DNA of 64,000 nt from Streptomyces griseoviridis (GCA_014649155.1 BMSM01000002.1:434001-498000), one strand, 5' to 3'. Positions 25,102-34,200 are shown, counted from the stretch's first letter. Numbers and translations are program-made. The notes: a model not told the origin generated them from the sequence alone.

Positions 25102-26196
25102 GTGAGAGCCGCGGTGGTGGAGGCCGTGGGCGGTGGCTTCACCGTCCAGGACGTCGACGTGGACCGGCCCGCGGGCCGCGAGGTGCTGGTGGAGGTGCGG
25201 GCGTCCGGCCTCTGCCACACCGACCTGACCCTGGCCACCCACGGCCTGGGACGGCTCACCCCGCCGGTCGTCCTCGGGCACGAGATCGCCGGTGTCGTGG
25301 TCGACGTCGGTCCAGGGGCGACCGAGTTCGCCGTCGGCGACCACGTCGTGGGCTGCCTCGTGCAGTGGTGCGGCGACTGCCCGGCCTGCCTGGACGGCCG
25401 GAGCCACCAGTGCCTGCGCCCCGGGGCGACCCTGCGCGACCCCGGACGGCAGGGACCCCGGCTGAGCCGCGCCGGCCGGCCCGTCACCCAGGGGATGGGC
25501 CTGGGCGGCTTCGCGGAACGGGCCCTCGTCCACGAGAACCAACTGACCGCAGTGCCCCGCCGGTTGCCGTTCACGTCCGCCGCCCTGCTGGGCTGCGGGG
25601 TGCTGACCGGCGTGGGGTCCGTGCTCAACGGCGCGCGGGTGCGGGCGGGGGAGACCGTGGCGGTGATCGGCGTGGGAGGCGTCGGGCTCAACGCGGTCGG
25701 CGGCGCGGTCGTCGCCGGTGCCGCGCGCATCGTCGCCGTCGACGTCGCCGCGGACAGACTGCGCAGGGCGCGGGAGTTCGGCGCCACGGACGTCGTCGAC
25801 GCCACCGGGACCGACCCGGTCGCGGCCGTGCGCGAACTGACCGGCGGGGGAGTGCGGCACGCCTTCGACGTCGTCGGTACGGCGGCGACGACGCGTCAGG
25901 CGCTCGACATGACCGCGCTCGGCGGCGGGGTCCACGTGGTAGGCCTGGCGGCGGCCGGCGGTGAGCTGACCCTCTCCCTGCCCCGGCTGCTGCTCCAGCA
26001 GAAACGCATCCAGGGGCTCATCATGGGCGCGGGCAACCCGCGGCGGGACATCCCGCGCTACGCCGACCTCTGCCTGCGCGGCCTCCTGAACCTCGACGGC
26101 CTCGTCTCCCGGCGGATCGCCCTGCACGAGATCGACGCGGGGTACGCGGCCCTCGCCGACCCCGGGGTGGCGCGGGTGGTCGTCACGTCCTTCTGA
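25102..26196 (+). CDS. Zinc-dependent alcohol dehydrogenase (MDR superfamily)
   Basis: 364 aa from GTG 25102. Catalytic-zinc ligand Cys38 (SGLCHTDL) with GHE (60-62), structural-zinc Cys90/93/96/104 (WCGDCPAC...HQC), and the Rossmann motif GVGGVGLNAV are intact. The architecture is that of class III/mycothiol-dependent formaldehyde dehydrogenase-like enzymes. Context with DUF4334 suggests metabolism of a small alcohol or aldehyde adduct; precise substrate unknown. Confidence 0.92.
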   Translation: MRAAVVEAVGGGFTVQDVDVDRPAGREVLVEVRASGLCHTDLTLATHGLGRLTPPVVLGHEIAGVVVDVGPGATEFAVGDHVVGCLVQWCGDCPACLDGRSHQCLRPGATLRDPGRQGPRLSRAGRPVTQGMGLGGFAERALVHENQLTAVPRRLPFTSAALLGCGVLTGVGSVLNGARVRAGETVAVIGVGGVGLNAVGGAVVAGAARIVAVDVAADRLRRAREFGATDVVDATGTDPVAAVRELTGGGVRHAFDVVGTAATTRQALDMTALGGGVHVVGLAAAGGELTLSLPRLLLQQKRIQGLIMGAGNPRRDIPRYADLCLRGLLNLDGLVSRRIALHEIDAGYAALADPGVARVVVTSF

Positions 26197-26251
26197 CGAC
26201 CGCGCGCGTCCCCTCGCCCGCCGCAGGCCGGGGGGTCACGGTCCGCTGCCC

Positions 26252-26881
26252 TCACCTCAGCTCCACGGGACCCCGCGCCGAGTCCACCGTGCACGAGAAC
26301 CCCACCGGCCCCGCGCTCAGCGGCAGTCCGGTGCCCAGCGCCGCGAGGAGCGGGCGGATCTCGTCCGGGTCCGGAGCCGTCGCGGTCAGCGACAGCAGTC
26401 GCGTCACCGGAAGTCCGGCCGAGGGGTGGGCGGTGTCACCCCAGTCGATGAGGAACGGCACCAGACCGGACGGGTGGGCGCTGTCGCCGTCGGTCAGCCG
26501 CCAGGACAGCAGACTGCCGTCGGGCCGCCGGCGGCTCATCGGCCGTACGGGGCCCGGGTCGTAGCCCCGGGCGCGGGCCGCGGCCACCGCCGCGTCCAGG
26601 TCCGGAGGACGGATCGCCCAGGTCACGATGTGCGGCGCGGTGATCCCGTCCACACCGAACGGGCGGGGGCCGTCGGGCGTGGCCTGCTCCGGGTCCGGCC
26701 CGACGATCTCCAGGTAACCGGTGCCGCCCAGCGACACCAGGAAATTGCGGGTGCCGCGCCCGACGTGCACCCCGCCGGGCGCGGGCGCCACACCGGTGCG
26801 CCGGGTGAAGTCGGCGACCGTCGCGGCCAGGTCCGGGGTGGCGAGGACGAGGTGGTCCAGAAGAGCGGGATGGCTGTCCAT
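26252..26881 (-). CDS. Glyoxalase-like (VOC) domain protein
   Basis: 209 aa. LLDHLVLATPDLAATVADF, HVGRGTRNFLVSLGGTGYLE and TWAIRPPDLDAAVAAARARG match the two-module glyoxalase-like domain (PF13468 type). ATG 26881 begins MDSHPALLDHLV, the natural N-terminus; the open frame extends further upstream without homology. Function within this branch is unknown. It is convergent with the alcohol dehydrogenase gene. Confidence 0.85.
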   Translation of the reverse strand: MDSHPALLDHLVLATPDLAATVADFTRRTGVAPAPGGVHVGRGTRNFLVSLGGTGYLEIVGPDPEQATPDGPRPFGVDGITAPHIVTWAIRPPDLDAAVAAARARGYDPGPVRPMSRRRPDGSLLSWRLTDGDSAHPSGLVPFLIDWGDTAHPSAGLPVTRLLSLTATAPDPDEIRPLLAALGTGLPLSAGPVGFSCTVDSARGPVELR

Positions 26882-27089
26882 CGCACGGAGGGTACGCAGC
26901 ACCGGTCCGCGTGTCGATCGCGTGTTCGGCAATGCGCCACGCGGCGCCCGGACCCCCCGGCGGAACCGGCCGTGATTCATAGGATTCTCATCCCTCACCC
27001 ATGGCGGTCCCCAGGGTTGCCCACGTTAGGGTCAACTAAACATCAGGGGGGTTCACGATCACGGACAGTTGTCAACAGGAGGCGGCCCG

Positions 27090-27914
27090 GTGCCGATGTC
27101 GAACGGTACGAGGACGGACATGCGCCGGGTGGCGCGCGGCATACGGCGGCGCCTGAGCCGGCTCGCGGAACCCCCGGTGCCCCGGACCGCCCACCGGCTC
27201 GTACCGGATCCGGTGTTCCTCATCTCCTCCGTGCGCTCCGGCTCCACCCTGCTGCGGGTGCTCCTCAACAGCCACCCGGAGATCCGCGCCCCGCACGAGA
27301 TGCATCTGCGCACCCTCACGGTCGATCTGACCAAGCCGTACACCGAGAAGGCGATGACGGAACTCCAGCTCGACCGGCGCGAGCTGGAACACCTGCTGTG
27401 GGACCGCGTCCTCCACCGCGAACTGGTGCGCAGCGGCAAGAAGGTCATCGTCGACAAGACGCCCGGCAACGCCGGGGTGTGGGAGCGGCTGCACGAGGGC
27501 TGGCCCGGCGCCAGGTACCTCTTCCTGCTGCGCCACCCCGCCTCCATGGTCAGTTCCCTGATCAACAACCGTCCGGACCGCGACCTCGATGCCACCGTCC
27601 GGGAGGTGCGCGGCTATGTCGAGGCGGTGGAGGCGGCCCGCGCCGCGCTGCCCGGTCTGACCGTCCGCTACGAGGAGCTGACCGAGCGGCCGGAGCGGAC
27701 CACCCAGGAGATCTGCGCCTTCCTCGGCGTCGCCTGGACGCCCGCCATGCTGGAGTACCGCAGGGGCGACCACGGGCCGTTCGTCCCCTTCATCGGTGAC
27801 TGGAGCGACAACATCAAGTCCGGTGCCATCCAGAAGGCCCGGCCGCTGCCCGCCCCGGCGGACGTGCCGGCGCCCCTGCGCGACATCGCCCGCGCCTGGG
27901 ACTATCCCTGCTGA
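27090..27914 (+). CDS. Sulfotransferase family protein
   Basis: 274 aa. The 5'-phosphosulfate loop is VFLISSVRSGSTLLRVLL (R49-S-G-S-T53) and the 3'-phosphate element is FLLRHPASMVSSL; KKVIVDKTPGNA and VRYEELTERPERTTQEI complete a PAPS-dependent sulfotransferase. AGGAGG at 27077-27082 favours GTG 27090 over ATG 27096. No signal peptide. The acceptor (carbohydrate, lipid or metabolite) is unknown. A strong hairpin terminates it. Confidence 0.9.
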   Translation: MPMSNGTRTDMRRVARGIRRRLSRLAEPPVPRTAHRLVPDPVFLISSVRSGSTLLRVLLNSHPEIRAPHEMHLRTLTVDLTKPYTEKAMTELQLDRRELEHLLWDRVLHRELVRSGKKVIVDKTPGNAGVWERLHEGWPGARYLFLLRHPASMVSSLINNRPDRDLDATVREVRGYVEAVEAARAALPGLTVRYEELTERPERTTQEICAFLGVAWTPAMLEYRRGDHGPFVPFIGDWSDNIKSGAIQKARPLPAPADVPAPLRDIARAWDYPC

Positions 27915-27940
27915 ACCTTCCCGCGGAAGCGGTGACCCGG

Positions 27941-27968
27941 AGCGGACCGGCGCCCACGCCGGTCCGCT
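27941..27968 (+). terminator. Terminator hairpin after sulfotransferase gene
   Basis: Perfect 12-bp stem AGCGGACCGGCG/CGCCGGTCCGCT with a 4-nt loop, then CTCTTGTG. It lies 26 bp after the stop. Confidence 0.85.
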
Positions 27969-27996
27969 CTCTTGTGGGGAACCGGTGAATGTCCGT

Positions 27997-28098
27997 AGAA
28001 AGCCGTTTCTGGAATCAGCGACCCGGACTCTGTAACCGCACAGACTCTTGCCTGTATCTCGCCCGTCACCCTATTCTCCCCACTCGGTAAGCGCTTTC
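27997..28098 (+). promoter_or_regulatory. Pectate lyase promoter with LacI-type operators
   Basis: -35 TTGCCT (28048-28053) and -10 TATTCT (28072-28077), 18-bp spacer. A palindromic GTAAGCGCTTTC (28087-28098, core AAGCGCTT) sits at the predicted transcription start. A second candidate, AGAAAGCCGTTTCT (27997-28010), lies upstream. Both have the central C/G-centred symmetry of LacI-family operators, and a LacI gene follows the pectate lyase gene. Confidence 0.65.
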
Positions 28099-28214
28099 TT
28101 GATGCGCGGCGCATCGTCACGTGCGGAAACCGCTCGACGCAACGGCTCGCACCACCGCTCGGCACAACCCCCCGGCACCACATCTGGTAGGCGAAGAGGC
28201 AAGGGAGTGCGAAA

Positions 28215-29771
28215 ATGAGACGACGAGTCGCGCTGCGGCTGTCCGCGGCGCTGGGCACGCTGGCCCTGGCGGCCGCTACCGGCGCGGTCTTGACGGCGCC
28301 GGAGGCCACGGCGGCCGTCACCGCCGGCGCCACCGGCTACGCGACGCAGAACGGCGGCACCACCGGCGGCGCGGGCGGCCGGACCGTACGGGCCACCACC
28401 GGCACCGCCATCCACCAGGCCCTGTGCGGCCGCGCCGCCGCCGACACCCCGATCGTCATCGAGGTCGAGGGCACCATCAACCACGGCAACACCACCAAGG
28501 TGTCCGGCGGCAGTTGCAGCACCGCCGCCGACAAGATCGAGCTGAAGCAGGTCAGCAACATCACCATCGTCGGCGTCGGCAGCGGTGCCGTCTTCGACCA
28601 ACTGGGCATCCACATCCGGGAGTCCAGCAACATCATCATCCAGAACGTCACCGTCAGGAACGTCAAGAAGTCCGGATCACCCCTCTCCAACGGCGGTGAC
28701 GCCATCGGCATGGAGAGCGACGTCCGCAACGTCTGGGTCGACCACACCACCCTGGAGGCGTCGGGCGGGGAGTCCGAGGGTTACGACGGACTCTTCGACA
28801 TGAAGGACAACACCCAGTACGTGACGCTGTCCTACAGCACCCTGCGCAACTCCGGCCGCGGCGGCCTCATCGGGTCCAGCGAGAGCGACGTCTCCAACGG
28901 GTACATCACCTTCCACCACAACCTGTACGAGAACATCGACTCCCGCGCGCCCCTGCTGCGCGGCGGCACCGCCCACATGTACAACAACCACTACCTGAGC
29001 CTGAACGAGTCCGGCATCAACTCCCGGGCCGGCGCCAAGGCCAGGGTGGACAACAACTACTTCGAGGACTCCAAGGACGTCCTCGGCACCTTCTACACCG
29101 ACCAGGCCGGCTACTGGCAGGTCAGCGGCAACGTCTACGACAACGTGACCTGGTCAGCCCCGGGCGAGGACACCGACCCGGCCGGCCCCGACCCCGAGTC
29201 GAACACCACGGTGAGCATCCCCTACGCGTACACCCTGGACCAGGCGTCCTGCGTGCCGGACATCGTGCGCCAGACCGCCGGCGCGGGCAAGGGACTCAAG
29301 GTGTCGGACGGCAGCTGCACACCGCAGACGCCCACCGACCCCACTCCGGACCCGACCGACCCCACCGACCCGGCCGAGCCGACGCCCGGGCCCACCGCCC
29401 CGGGCGGGACCAACCTCAGCCTCGGCGCCGGCGCCGACGGCTCCAGCAAGGCGAGCGGGACCAGTTACGGCCATGTGCGCGACGGTGACCTGGGCACCTA
29501 CTGGTCGCCGAACGGCACGACCGGCTCCGTCTCCGTCAAGTGGGGTTCCGCCACGACCGTCTCCACGGTCGTCGTCCGGGAGACCACGGCCACCGCCGGC
29601 CGGATCGGCTCCTGGCGGGTCCGCAACGGCGACACGGGCGCCGTCCTGGCCTCGGGCAGCGGAGCGGGTGTCATCACCTTCCCCGCCACCTCCCTGCGCA
29701 AGATCACCTTCGAGATCACCGGCGCCGGCGGGACGCCGCAGGTCGCCGAGGTGGAGACATACGCCGGCTGA
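28215..29771 (+). CDS. Secreted pectate lyase (PL1) with C-terminal discoidin-like domain
   Basis: 518 aa. Signal peptide about 1-34 (RRRVALRLSAALGTLALAAA ... ATAAV). PL1 beta-helix about 40-350 with NITIVGVGSGAVF, VWVDHTTLEASGG, YDGLFDMKDNTQYVTLSYS, FHHNLYENIDSRAPLLRGG and HMYNNHYLS, including the calcium-site Asp and catalytic Arg of SRAPLLRGG. A Pro/Asp/Thr linker (about 375-398) leads to an F5/8-type domain (NLSLGAGADGSSKASG ... VRDGDLGTYWSP). Cleaves de-esterified pectate by beta-elimination outside the cell. GGGAG precedes ATG. Regulated, presumably, by the downstream LacI protein. Confidence 0.93.
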   Translation: MRRRVALRLSAALGTLALAAATGAVLTAPEATAAVTAGATGYATQNGGTTGGAGGRTVRATTGTAIHQALCGRAAADTPIVIEVEGTINHGNTTKVSGGSCSTAADKIELKQVSNITIVGVGSGAVFDQLGIHIRESSNIIIQNVTVRNVKKSGSPLSNGGDAIGMESDVRNVWVDHTTLEASGGESEGYDGLFDMKDNTQYVTLSYSTLRNSGRGGLIGSSESDVSNGYITFHHNLYENIDSRAPLLRGGTAHMYNNHYLSLNESGINSRAGAKARVDNNYFEDSKDVLGTFYTDQAGYWQVSGNVYDNVTWSAPGEDTDPAGPDPESNTTVSIPYAYTLDQASCVPDIVRQTAGAGKGLKVSDGSCTPQTPTDPTPDPTDPTDPAEPTPGPTAPGGTNLSLGAGADGSSKASGTSYGHVRDGDLGTYWSPNGTTGSVSVKWGSATTVSTVVVRETTATAGRIGSWRVRNGDTGAVLASGSGAGVITFPATSLRKITFEITGAGGTPQVAEVETYAG

Positions 29772-29783
29772 CCGCCGGCGGCC

Positions 29784-29838
29784 GCCGCCCCCGCCCGTCC
29801 GGAACCGGCCTCCCCGGTTCCGGACGGGCGGGGGCGGC
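29784..29838 (+). terminator. Perfect 25-bp terminator stem
   Basis: Arms 29784-29808 and 29814-29838 are exactly complementary with a 5-nt CCTCC loop, directly after the pectate lyase stop. Very stable GC hairpin without a strong U-tract, as usual in Streptomyces. Confidence 0.9.
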
Positions 29839-29923
29839 GCGCATATCTCCTTGTGACCGCCTCCCGTACCTGGATAGCGTGGCCGCCGCCGCCCACCCAG
29901 GGCCGATGCCGGAAGGGAATACC

Positions 29924-30961
29924 GTGCGGGTCAGCCTGAGAGACGTCGCCGCGCACGCGGGGGTCTCCGTCAAGACCGTCTCCAACGTGGTGAACGACTA
30001 CCAGCACGTCACCCCCGCCATGCGGGCCCGCGTCCAGCGGTCCATCGACGCCCTCGGCTACCGGCCCAACCTGGCCGCCCGGCACCTGCGCAAGGGACGC
30101 ACCGGCATCATCGCCCTCGCCCTGCCCGAACTGGGCAATCCCTACTTCGCCGAGCTGGCCGCCGCCGTCATCGACAGCGCCGCCGCACACGACTACACCG
30201 TGCTGCTCGACCACACCGGCGGACGCCGCGAACAGGAACTCCTGGTCTGCCGGGGCTTCCGCGCCCGGGTGATCGACGGACTGATCCTCAGCCCCATCGA
30301 GCTGGAGGCCGAGGACCTCGGCGACCGCGCGGAGAACGTGCCGCTGGTGCTGCTCGGCGAGCGCGAGTACGACCTGCCGTACGACCACATCGCCATCGAC
30401 AACGTCGCCGCCGCCCGCGCCGCCGTCCGGCACCTGATCGGCCTGGGCCGCCGGGAGGTGGCGTTCATCGGCGCCCGGCGGGGCCGCAGCGAACCCGCCC
30501 AGCTCCGGGTCCGCGGCTGGCGCGAGGAGCTGACCGCCGCCGGACTCCCCTCCGACGCGGGGCTCGTCGCCGCCACCGACGGCTGGGGGCACGCGGACGG
30601 GGAGGCCGCCATGATCCGCCTGCTGGACTCCGGCCGGCGCCCCGACGCGGTCTTCGCCTACAACGACCCGATGGCCATCGGTGCCATGCGCGCGCTCCAC
30701 GCCAGGGGCGTCCGGGTCCCCGAGGACATCGCGGTGGCCGGTTTCGACGACGTGGTGGAGGGGCGGTTCGCGGCGGTGAGCCTCACCTCCGTCTCCCCGG
30801 ACAAGGAGGCCATCGGCCGGCTGGCGGTGGAGTCCGTGCTGGCCCGGCTCGGCGGCCGGACGCCCGCACCCCGGCGGGTCCGGGCCGGTCACCGCCTGGC
30901 GGAACGCGAGAGCACGCTGGGCCGGGTGGGCGCGTTCGGCGCGCCCGGCCGCGACACATGA
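29924..30961 (+). CDS. LacI family transcriptional regulator
   Basis: 345 aa. HTH VSLRDVAAHAGVSVKTVSNV and hinge YRPNLAARHLRKG are followed by a periplasmic-binding-type sensor (GIIALALPELGNPYFAELA, VFAYNDPMAIGAMRAL, VAGFDDVVEGRFA). GTG 29924 follows GGAAGGG by six bases; an ATG at 29906 lacks a site. Likely represses the pectate lyase gene through the AAGCGCTT operator and is induced by a pectin fragment. Confidence 0.9.
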   Translation: MRVSLRDVAAHAGVSVKTVSNVVNDYQHVTPAMRARVQRSIDALGYRPNLAARHLRKGRTGIIALALPELGNPYFAELAAAVIDSAAAHDYTVLLDHTGGRREQELLVCRGFRARVIDGLILSPIELEAEDLGDRAENVPLVLLGEREYDLPYDHIAIDNVAAARAAVRHLIGLGRREVAFIGARRGRSEPAQLRVRGWREELTAAGLPSDAGLVAATDGWGHADGEAAMIRLLDSGRRPDAVFAYNDPMAIGAMRALHARGVRVPEDIAVAGFDDVVEGRFAAVSLTSVSPDKEAIGRLAVESVLARLGGRTPAPRRVRAGHRLAERESTLGRVGAFGAPGRDT

Positions 30962-31422
30962 TGTCCACGAGGCGCCCGGCCCGCCGGTGACCGTCGACGG
31001 CCGTCCGCTCCGCGCCGCCACCGGCACCGGCACCACCCGTGTCCCCGGACTGCGGGTGACCGCCCCCTGGGACGACGACATCGTTCCCGCCGAGCCGGAA
31101 CCGCGCCACTTCCGCGGCAGGCGGTGCCTCGTGGCCCGCACGGGCGACTGCGCCAGGAAGGCCGGCTCCTCACGCTGATCAGCCAGGACGGGGTGGAGGG
31201 CCCCTGCCGCCTGGTCGAGGGGAGCCTGGAGGAGCCCTTCGGTGACTCCTCCCGCTGGTCCGGCGCCGCGCGCGTCGACGCCGCCGCCGTGCCCGGCGTC
31301 GTACGGCCGGAACGGGCCGGTCCCGAAGGCGACCGGCTGTGCGTACGGCGGCGGAAGCGGTCCCGGCGTGAGCCGTCGGCACGGGCACCCTCCCATCGGG
31401 CCGGCCGGTGACGATGGCTTTC
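30962..31422. other. No confident gene; possible decayed coding sequence
   Basis: Two overlapping plus-strand frames (one around 30987-31178 containing VTVDGRPLRAATGTG and VPGLRVTAPWDDDIVPAEPE; the next around 31180-31410 containing VEGPCRLVEGSLEEPFGDSS) read like consecutive parts of one frameshifted protein. No family is recognised and no ribosome site is visible. Confidence 0.35.
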
Positions 31423-31451
31423 TTGACATAGGTATGTCTCCATATTTATTC
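31423..31451 (+). promoter_or_regulatory. MarR gene promoter with embedded palindrome
   Basis: Consensus -35 TTGACA (31423-31428), then a 17-bp spacer and an AT-rich -10 region (about 31446-31451). The perfect dyad GACATA-GG-TATGTC (31425-31438) overlaps the -35 and spacer, an ideal position for autorepression. The start codon at 31459 is at the predicted transcript start, suggesting a leaderless message. Confidence 0.7.
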
Positions 31452-31458
31452 TCTCCGT

Positions 31459-31929
31459 ATGCCCGAGGAGAACGCGTCCGCGCAGGACACCGACCACGTG
31501 GCCGCGCGGCTCGTGGCGTGCCTGCCGGGGCTGGCCCGGGCCCTCGACCGCCAGGTCGCGCAGGACTACGCGCACCCCAAGCCGCCCGAGGCGCAGCTCG
31601 CCCTGCTGCGGCACGTCGAGGACAACGACGGCACCACCGTCCGCGCGGCGGCCGAGGCCCTGCTGATGAAGCCGAACAACGTCAGCGCGCTGGTCACCCA
31701 GCTCACCGAGCAGGGCCTGCTGGAACGCCGGCGGGACACCGCCGACAAGCGGGTCGCGCACCTGCACCTCACGGTCTTCGCCCGGCAGCGGCTCGCCGAG
31801 GTCGAGCGCCTGATGAGCGCCCACCTCGGGAGCGCCCTGCGCGCGCTCACCGACGGCGAGAAGGACGCCCTCGGCGCGGCCCTGGGCGCCCTCACGGCAC
31901 TCGAACGGCACGTGCGCCCGCGCCGCTGA
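31459..31929 (+). CDS. MarR family transcriptional regulator
   Basis: 156 aa winged-helix MarR protein. QLALLRHVEDNDGTTVRAAA, ALLMKPNNVSALVTQLTEQG (recognition helix) and LLERRRDTADKRVAHLHLT (wing with the DxRxxxL motif) are clear. It likely autorepresses via the GACATA palindrome and controls the MFS exporter downstream, in the EmrR/EmrB manner; a phenolic or antibiotic ligand is plausible but unproven. Confidence 0.9.
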   Translation: MPEENASAQDTDHVAARLVACLPGLARALDRQVAQDYAHPKPPEAQLALLRHVEDNDGTTVRAAAEALLMKPNNVSALVTQLTEQGLLERRRDTADKRVAHLHLTVFARQRLAEVERLMSAHLGSALRALTDGEKDALGAALGALTALERHVRPRR

Positions 31930-31984
31930 CCATCCGCCCCGGACCCTCGCGGACCGGGGCCGTCAGGACGTGCCGCGCCGCCCC

Positions 31985-32019
31985 GGACAAGGGCCCCGCC
32001 CTGGTCGGGGCCCCGTCCT
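31985..32019 (+). terminator. Hairpin between MarR and MFS genes
   Basis: GGGCCCCG and CGGGGCCC arms with flanking GGAC/GTCC pairs and a short CCCTGGT loop. May attenuate or end the MarR transcript, in which case the MFS gene has its own promoter. Confidence 0.6.
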
Positions 32020-32111
32020 GTTCCCCCCTGGGCTCTCCCGCCCGTGTGAACGCCGCACGGGGGACCGCCCGATCGGACTCTTCCCCGCTCTACAGAAGGA
32101 CACGCACAGCC

Positions 32112-33704
32112 ATGCCCTCCGCCGCCACCGGCACCTCCGCCCCGCCGACCCCCGCCCCCGCCGCGGACCGCCCCCGCGGGCGGCGGTCCAACCCGTGGCT
32201 GACGCTGATCGCCGTCGCCTTCGGCCTGTTCATGGTCGGCCTGGACGGCTCGGTCGTCTCCATCGCCAACCCCGAGATCGGCCGCGACCTGGGCGCCTCC
32301 ACCTCCGACCTGCAATGGGTCACCAACTCCTACCTGCTGGCCCTCGCCGCCGCGCTGATCCTCGGCGGCAAGCTCGGCGACCGCTTCGGCCGCCGCACCT
32401 TCTACCTCGTCGGCGTCGCCGGCTTCACCGTCGCCTCCGTCGCCATCGGACTCGCCGGGTCGATCGAGGGCGTCATCGCCTTCCGCGCCGTCCAGGGCTT
32501 CTTCGGCGCCCTGCTGATGCCCAACACCCTCGGCATGCTCCGGGCCGTCTTCCCGCCCAGGAAGTTCGGCATGGCGGTCGGCATCTGGGCCATGGTCTCC
32601 TCGGTCTCCACCGCCCTCGGCCCCATCGTCGGCGGGCTGCTCGTGCAGCACGTCAGCTGGGAGTCCGTCTTCTACATCAACGCGCCCATCGGCGTCATCG
32701 CCCTCGTCTTCAGCCTGATCGTCCTGCCGCAGACCAGGAACAGCGCCGCCGCCGACGAGAAGTTCGACATCCTCGGCGTCGTCCTGCTGGCCCTCGGACT
32801 GCTCGCCATCGTGTTCGGCGTCGTCAAGGGCGAGACCTGGGGCTGGACCTCGGGCGGCACCCTGGGCTCCATCGCCGCCGGTATGGTGATCGTGCTGGTC
32901 TTCGGCTTCTGGGAGACCCGGGTCGCCTCCCCGCTGCTGCCCATGCGCCTCTTCCGCAGCCGCGCGCTGACCATCGGCACGTTCGTCACCGCGCTCAACT
33001 TCTTCGTCCTGCTCGGCGTGATCTTCTTCGTCATGCTCTACCTCCAGAGCGTGCGGGGCTTCAGCCCCGTCGAGGCCGGTGTGCGCACCCTGCCGCTCAG
33101 CCTCGCCTCCGTCGTGGCCTCCCCGCTCGGCGCCGCGCTCACCGACCGGTTCGGACCTCGGCTGACCATGCCGCTCGGCATGGGCCTGCAGGCGGTCGCC
33201 TGCTTCGTCATGCTCGGCTGGAGCGCGGACTCCTCCTACACCGTCATGTGGCCGCCGTTCATCGCGCTCGGCCTCGGCGTCGGCATGGTGATGTCCTCCT
33301 CCTCGGACGCCATCGTCGGCAACGCCCCGGTCCGCGACGGCGGAGTCGCGGGCGGTCTCCAGGCCACCGCCCTGCAGATCGGCGGCGCGCTCGGCACCTC
33401 CGTACTGGTGTCGCTCATCAGCAGCCGGGTGAGCTCCACGCTCACCGGTGAACTGACCTCCGCCGGCGTGCCGTCGGCCGCCGCCGCCGGGTTCGGCGAG
33501 GCGACGGACGCGGTCGCCATGGGCGTCGCCCCCGTCTCCGCGGACATGCCCGCCCGGCTCCGGGACGCCGTCGTGGAAGGCAGCCACCAGGCGTTCATGA
33601 ACGGGGTGCACACCGCCGTGCTCGTCGCCGGCGTGCTGTGCGTCATCGGCGCCCTGGTGGCCGTCGCCGGGGTGCGCCGCACCGCGCAGCCGCACGCCGC
33701 CTGA
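32112..33704 (+). CDS. MFS drug exporter, DHA2 (EmrB/QacA) family, 14 TM
   Basis: 530 aa. Motif D1 near LFMVGLDGSVVSIANPEIGR, motif A LGGKLGDRFGRRTFYLVG, and motif C VSTALGPIVGGLLVQHVSWE with FYINAPIGVIALVFSLIVL identify a drug:H+ antiporter of the 14-helix group. AGAAGGACACGCACAGCC precedes the ATG. Exports hydrophobic drugs or a self-made metabolite across the inner membrane; likely regulated by the upstream MarR protein. Confidence 0.93.
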   Translation: MPSAATGTSAPPTPAPAADRPRGRRSNPWLTLIAVAFGLFMVGLDGSVVSIANPEIGRDLGASTSDLQWVTNSYLLALAAALILGGKLGDRFGRRTFYLVGVAGFTVASVAIGLAGSIEGVIAFRAVQGFFGALLMPNTLGMLRAVFPPRKFGMAVGIWAMVSSVSTALGPIVGGLLVQHVSWESVFYINAPIGVIALVFSLIVLPQTRNSAAADEKFDILGVVLLALGLLAIVFGVVKGETWGWTSGGTLGSIAAGMVIVLVFGFWETRVASPLLPMRLFRSRALTIGTFVTALNFFVLLGVIFFVMLYLQSVRGFSPVEAGVRTLPLSLASVVASPLGAALTDRFGPRLTMPLGMGLQAVACFVMLGWSADSSYTVMWPPFIALGLGVGMVMSSSSDAIVGNAPVRDGGVAGGLQATALQIGGALGTSVLVSLISSRVSSTLTGELTSAGVPSAAAAGFGEATDAVAMGVAPVSADMPARLRDAVVEGSHQAFMNGVHTAVLVAGVLCVIGALVAVAGVRRTAQPHAA

Positions 33705-33737
33705 CCGATCCTGGCCGAACCTGACCGAAGGAGACCG

Positions 33738-33769
33738 CGCGCCCGCATCCGCCTCGAACGGCGGGCGCG
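33738..33769 (+). terminator. Hairpin after MFS gene
   Basis: CGCGCCCGC and GCGGGCGCG, 9-bp stem with a 14-nt loop, 33 bp past the MFS stop. Confidence 0.6.
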
Positions 33770-33799
33770 GGCGCGCCGTCTCGGGGTACCCGAAGGGGT

Positions 33800-34063
33800 A
33801 TGAGGAACGAACGAACCCGGCCCGAGAGCCGGAAGACGGCCGCGGCACGGGCCGCGGGAACCATGAACCTGATGCGCTGGTTCCGGTGGGTCGCCTCGCT
33901 GCTGACGGTCGGTTGGGTCCTGTCCTGGGTGAACAGCGTGATCACGGGTGCACAGGGCCACGACCGGTGGTGGCCGCTGCTCAGCGCCTTCCTGTGGGCC
34001 GGTCTGTCCGTGTACGCCTTCGTCACCTACCGCTCGGCGGGACGCTCGCTGCGCCTGTGGTGA
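33800..34063 (+). CDS. Small two-helix membrane protein
   Basis: 87 aa; basic N-terminus, then WFRWVASLLTVGWVLSWVNS and WWPLLSAFLWAGLSVYAFVT as transmembrane helices. Unknown function. ACCCGAAGGGGT lies before ATG 33800. Confidence 0.65.
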   Translation: MRNERTRPESRKTAAARAAGTMNLMRWFRWVASLLTVGWVLSWVNSVITGAQGHDRWWPLLSAFLWAGLSVYAFVTYRSAGRSLRLW

Positions 34064-34200
34064 CACGGCGCCGGTGAGACGGTGACCTCCCCGTCCTTCT
34101 CCCGCGGACCGGGCCGGAACTCGCCCGGTGCCCCGGCCGTTGAGCGGGAACAGGGGCCGTCGCCGGACGGTCCGGCACGCGTGGACGGAGGGGGCCGGGG

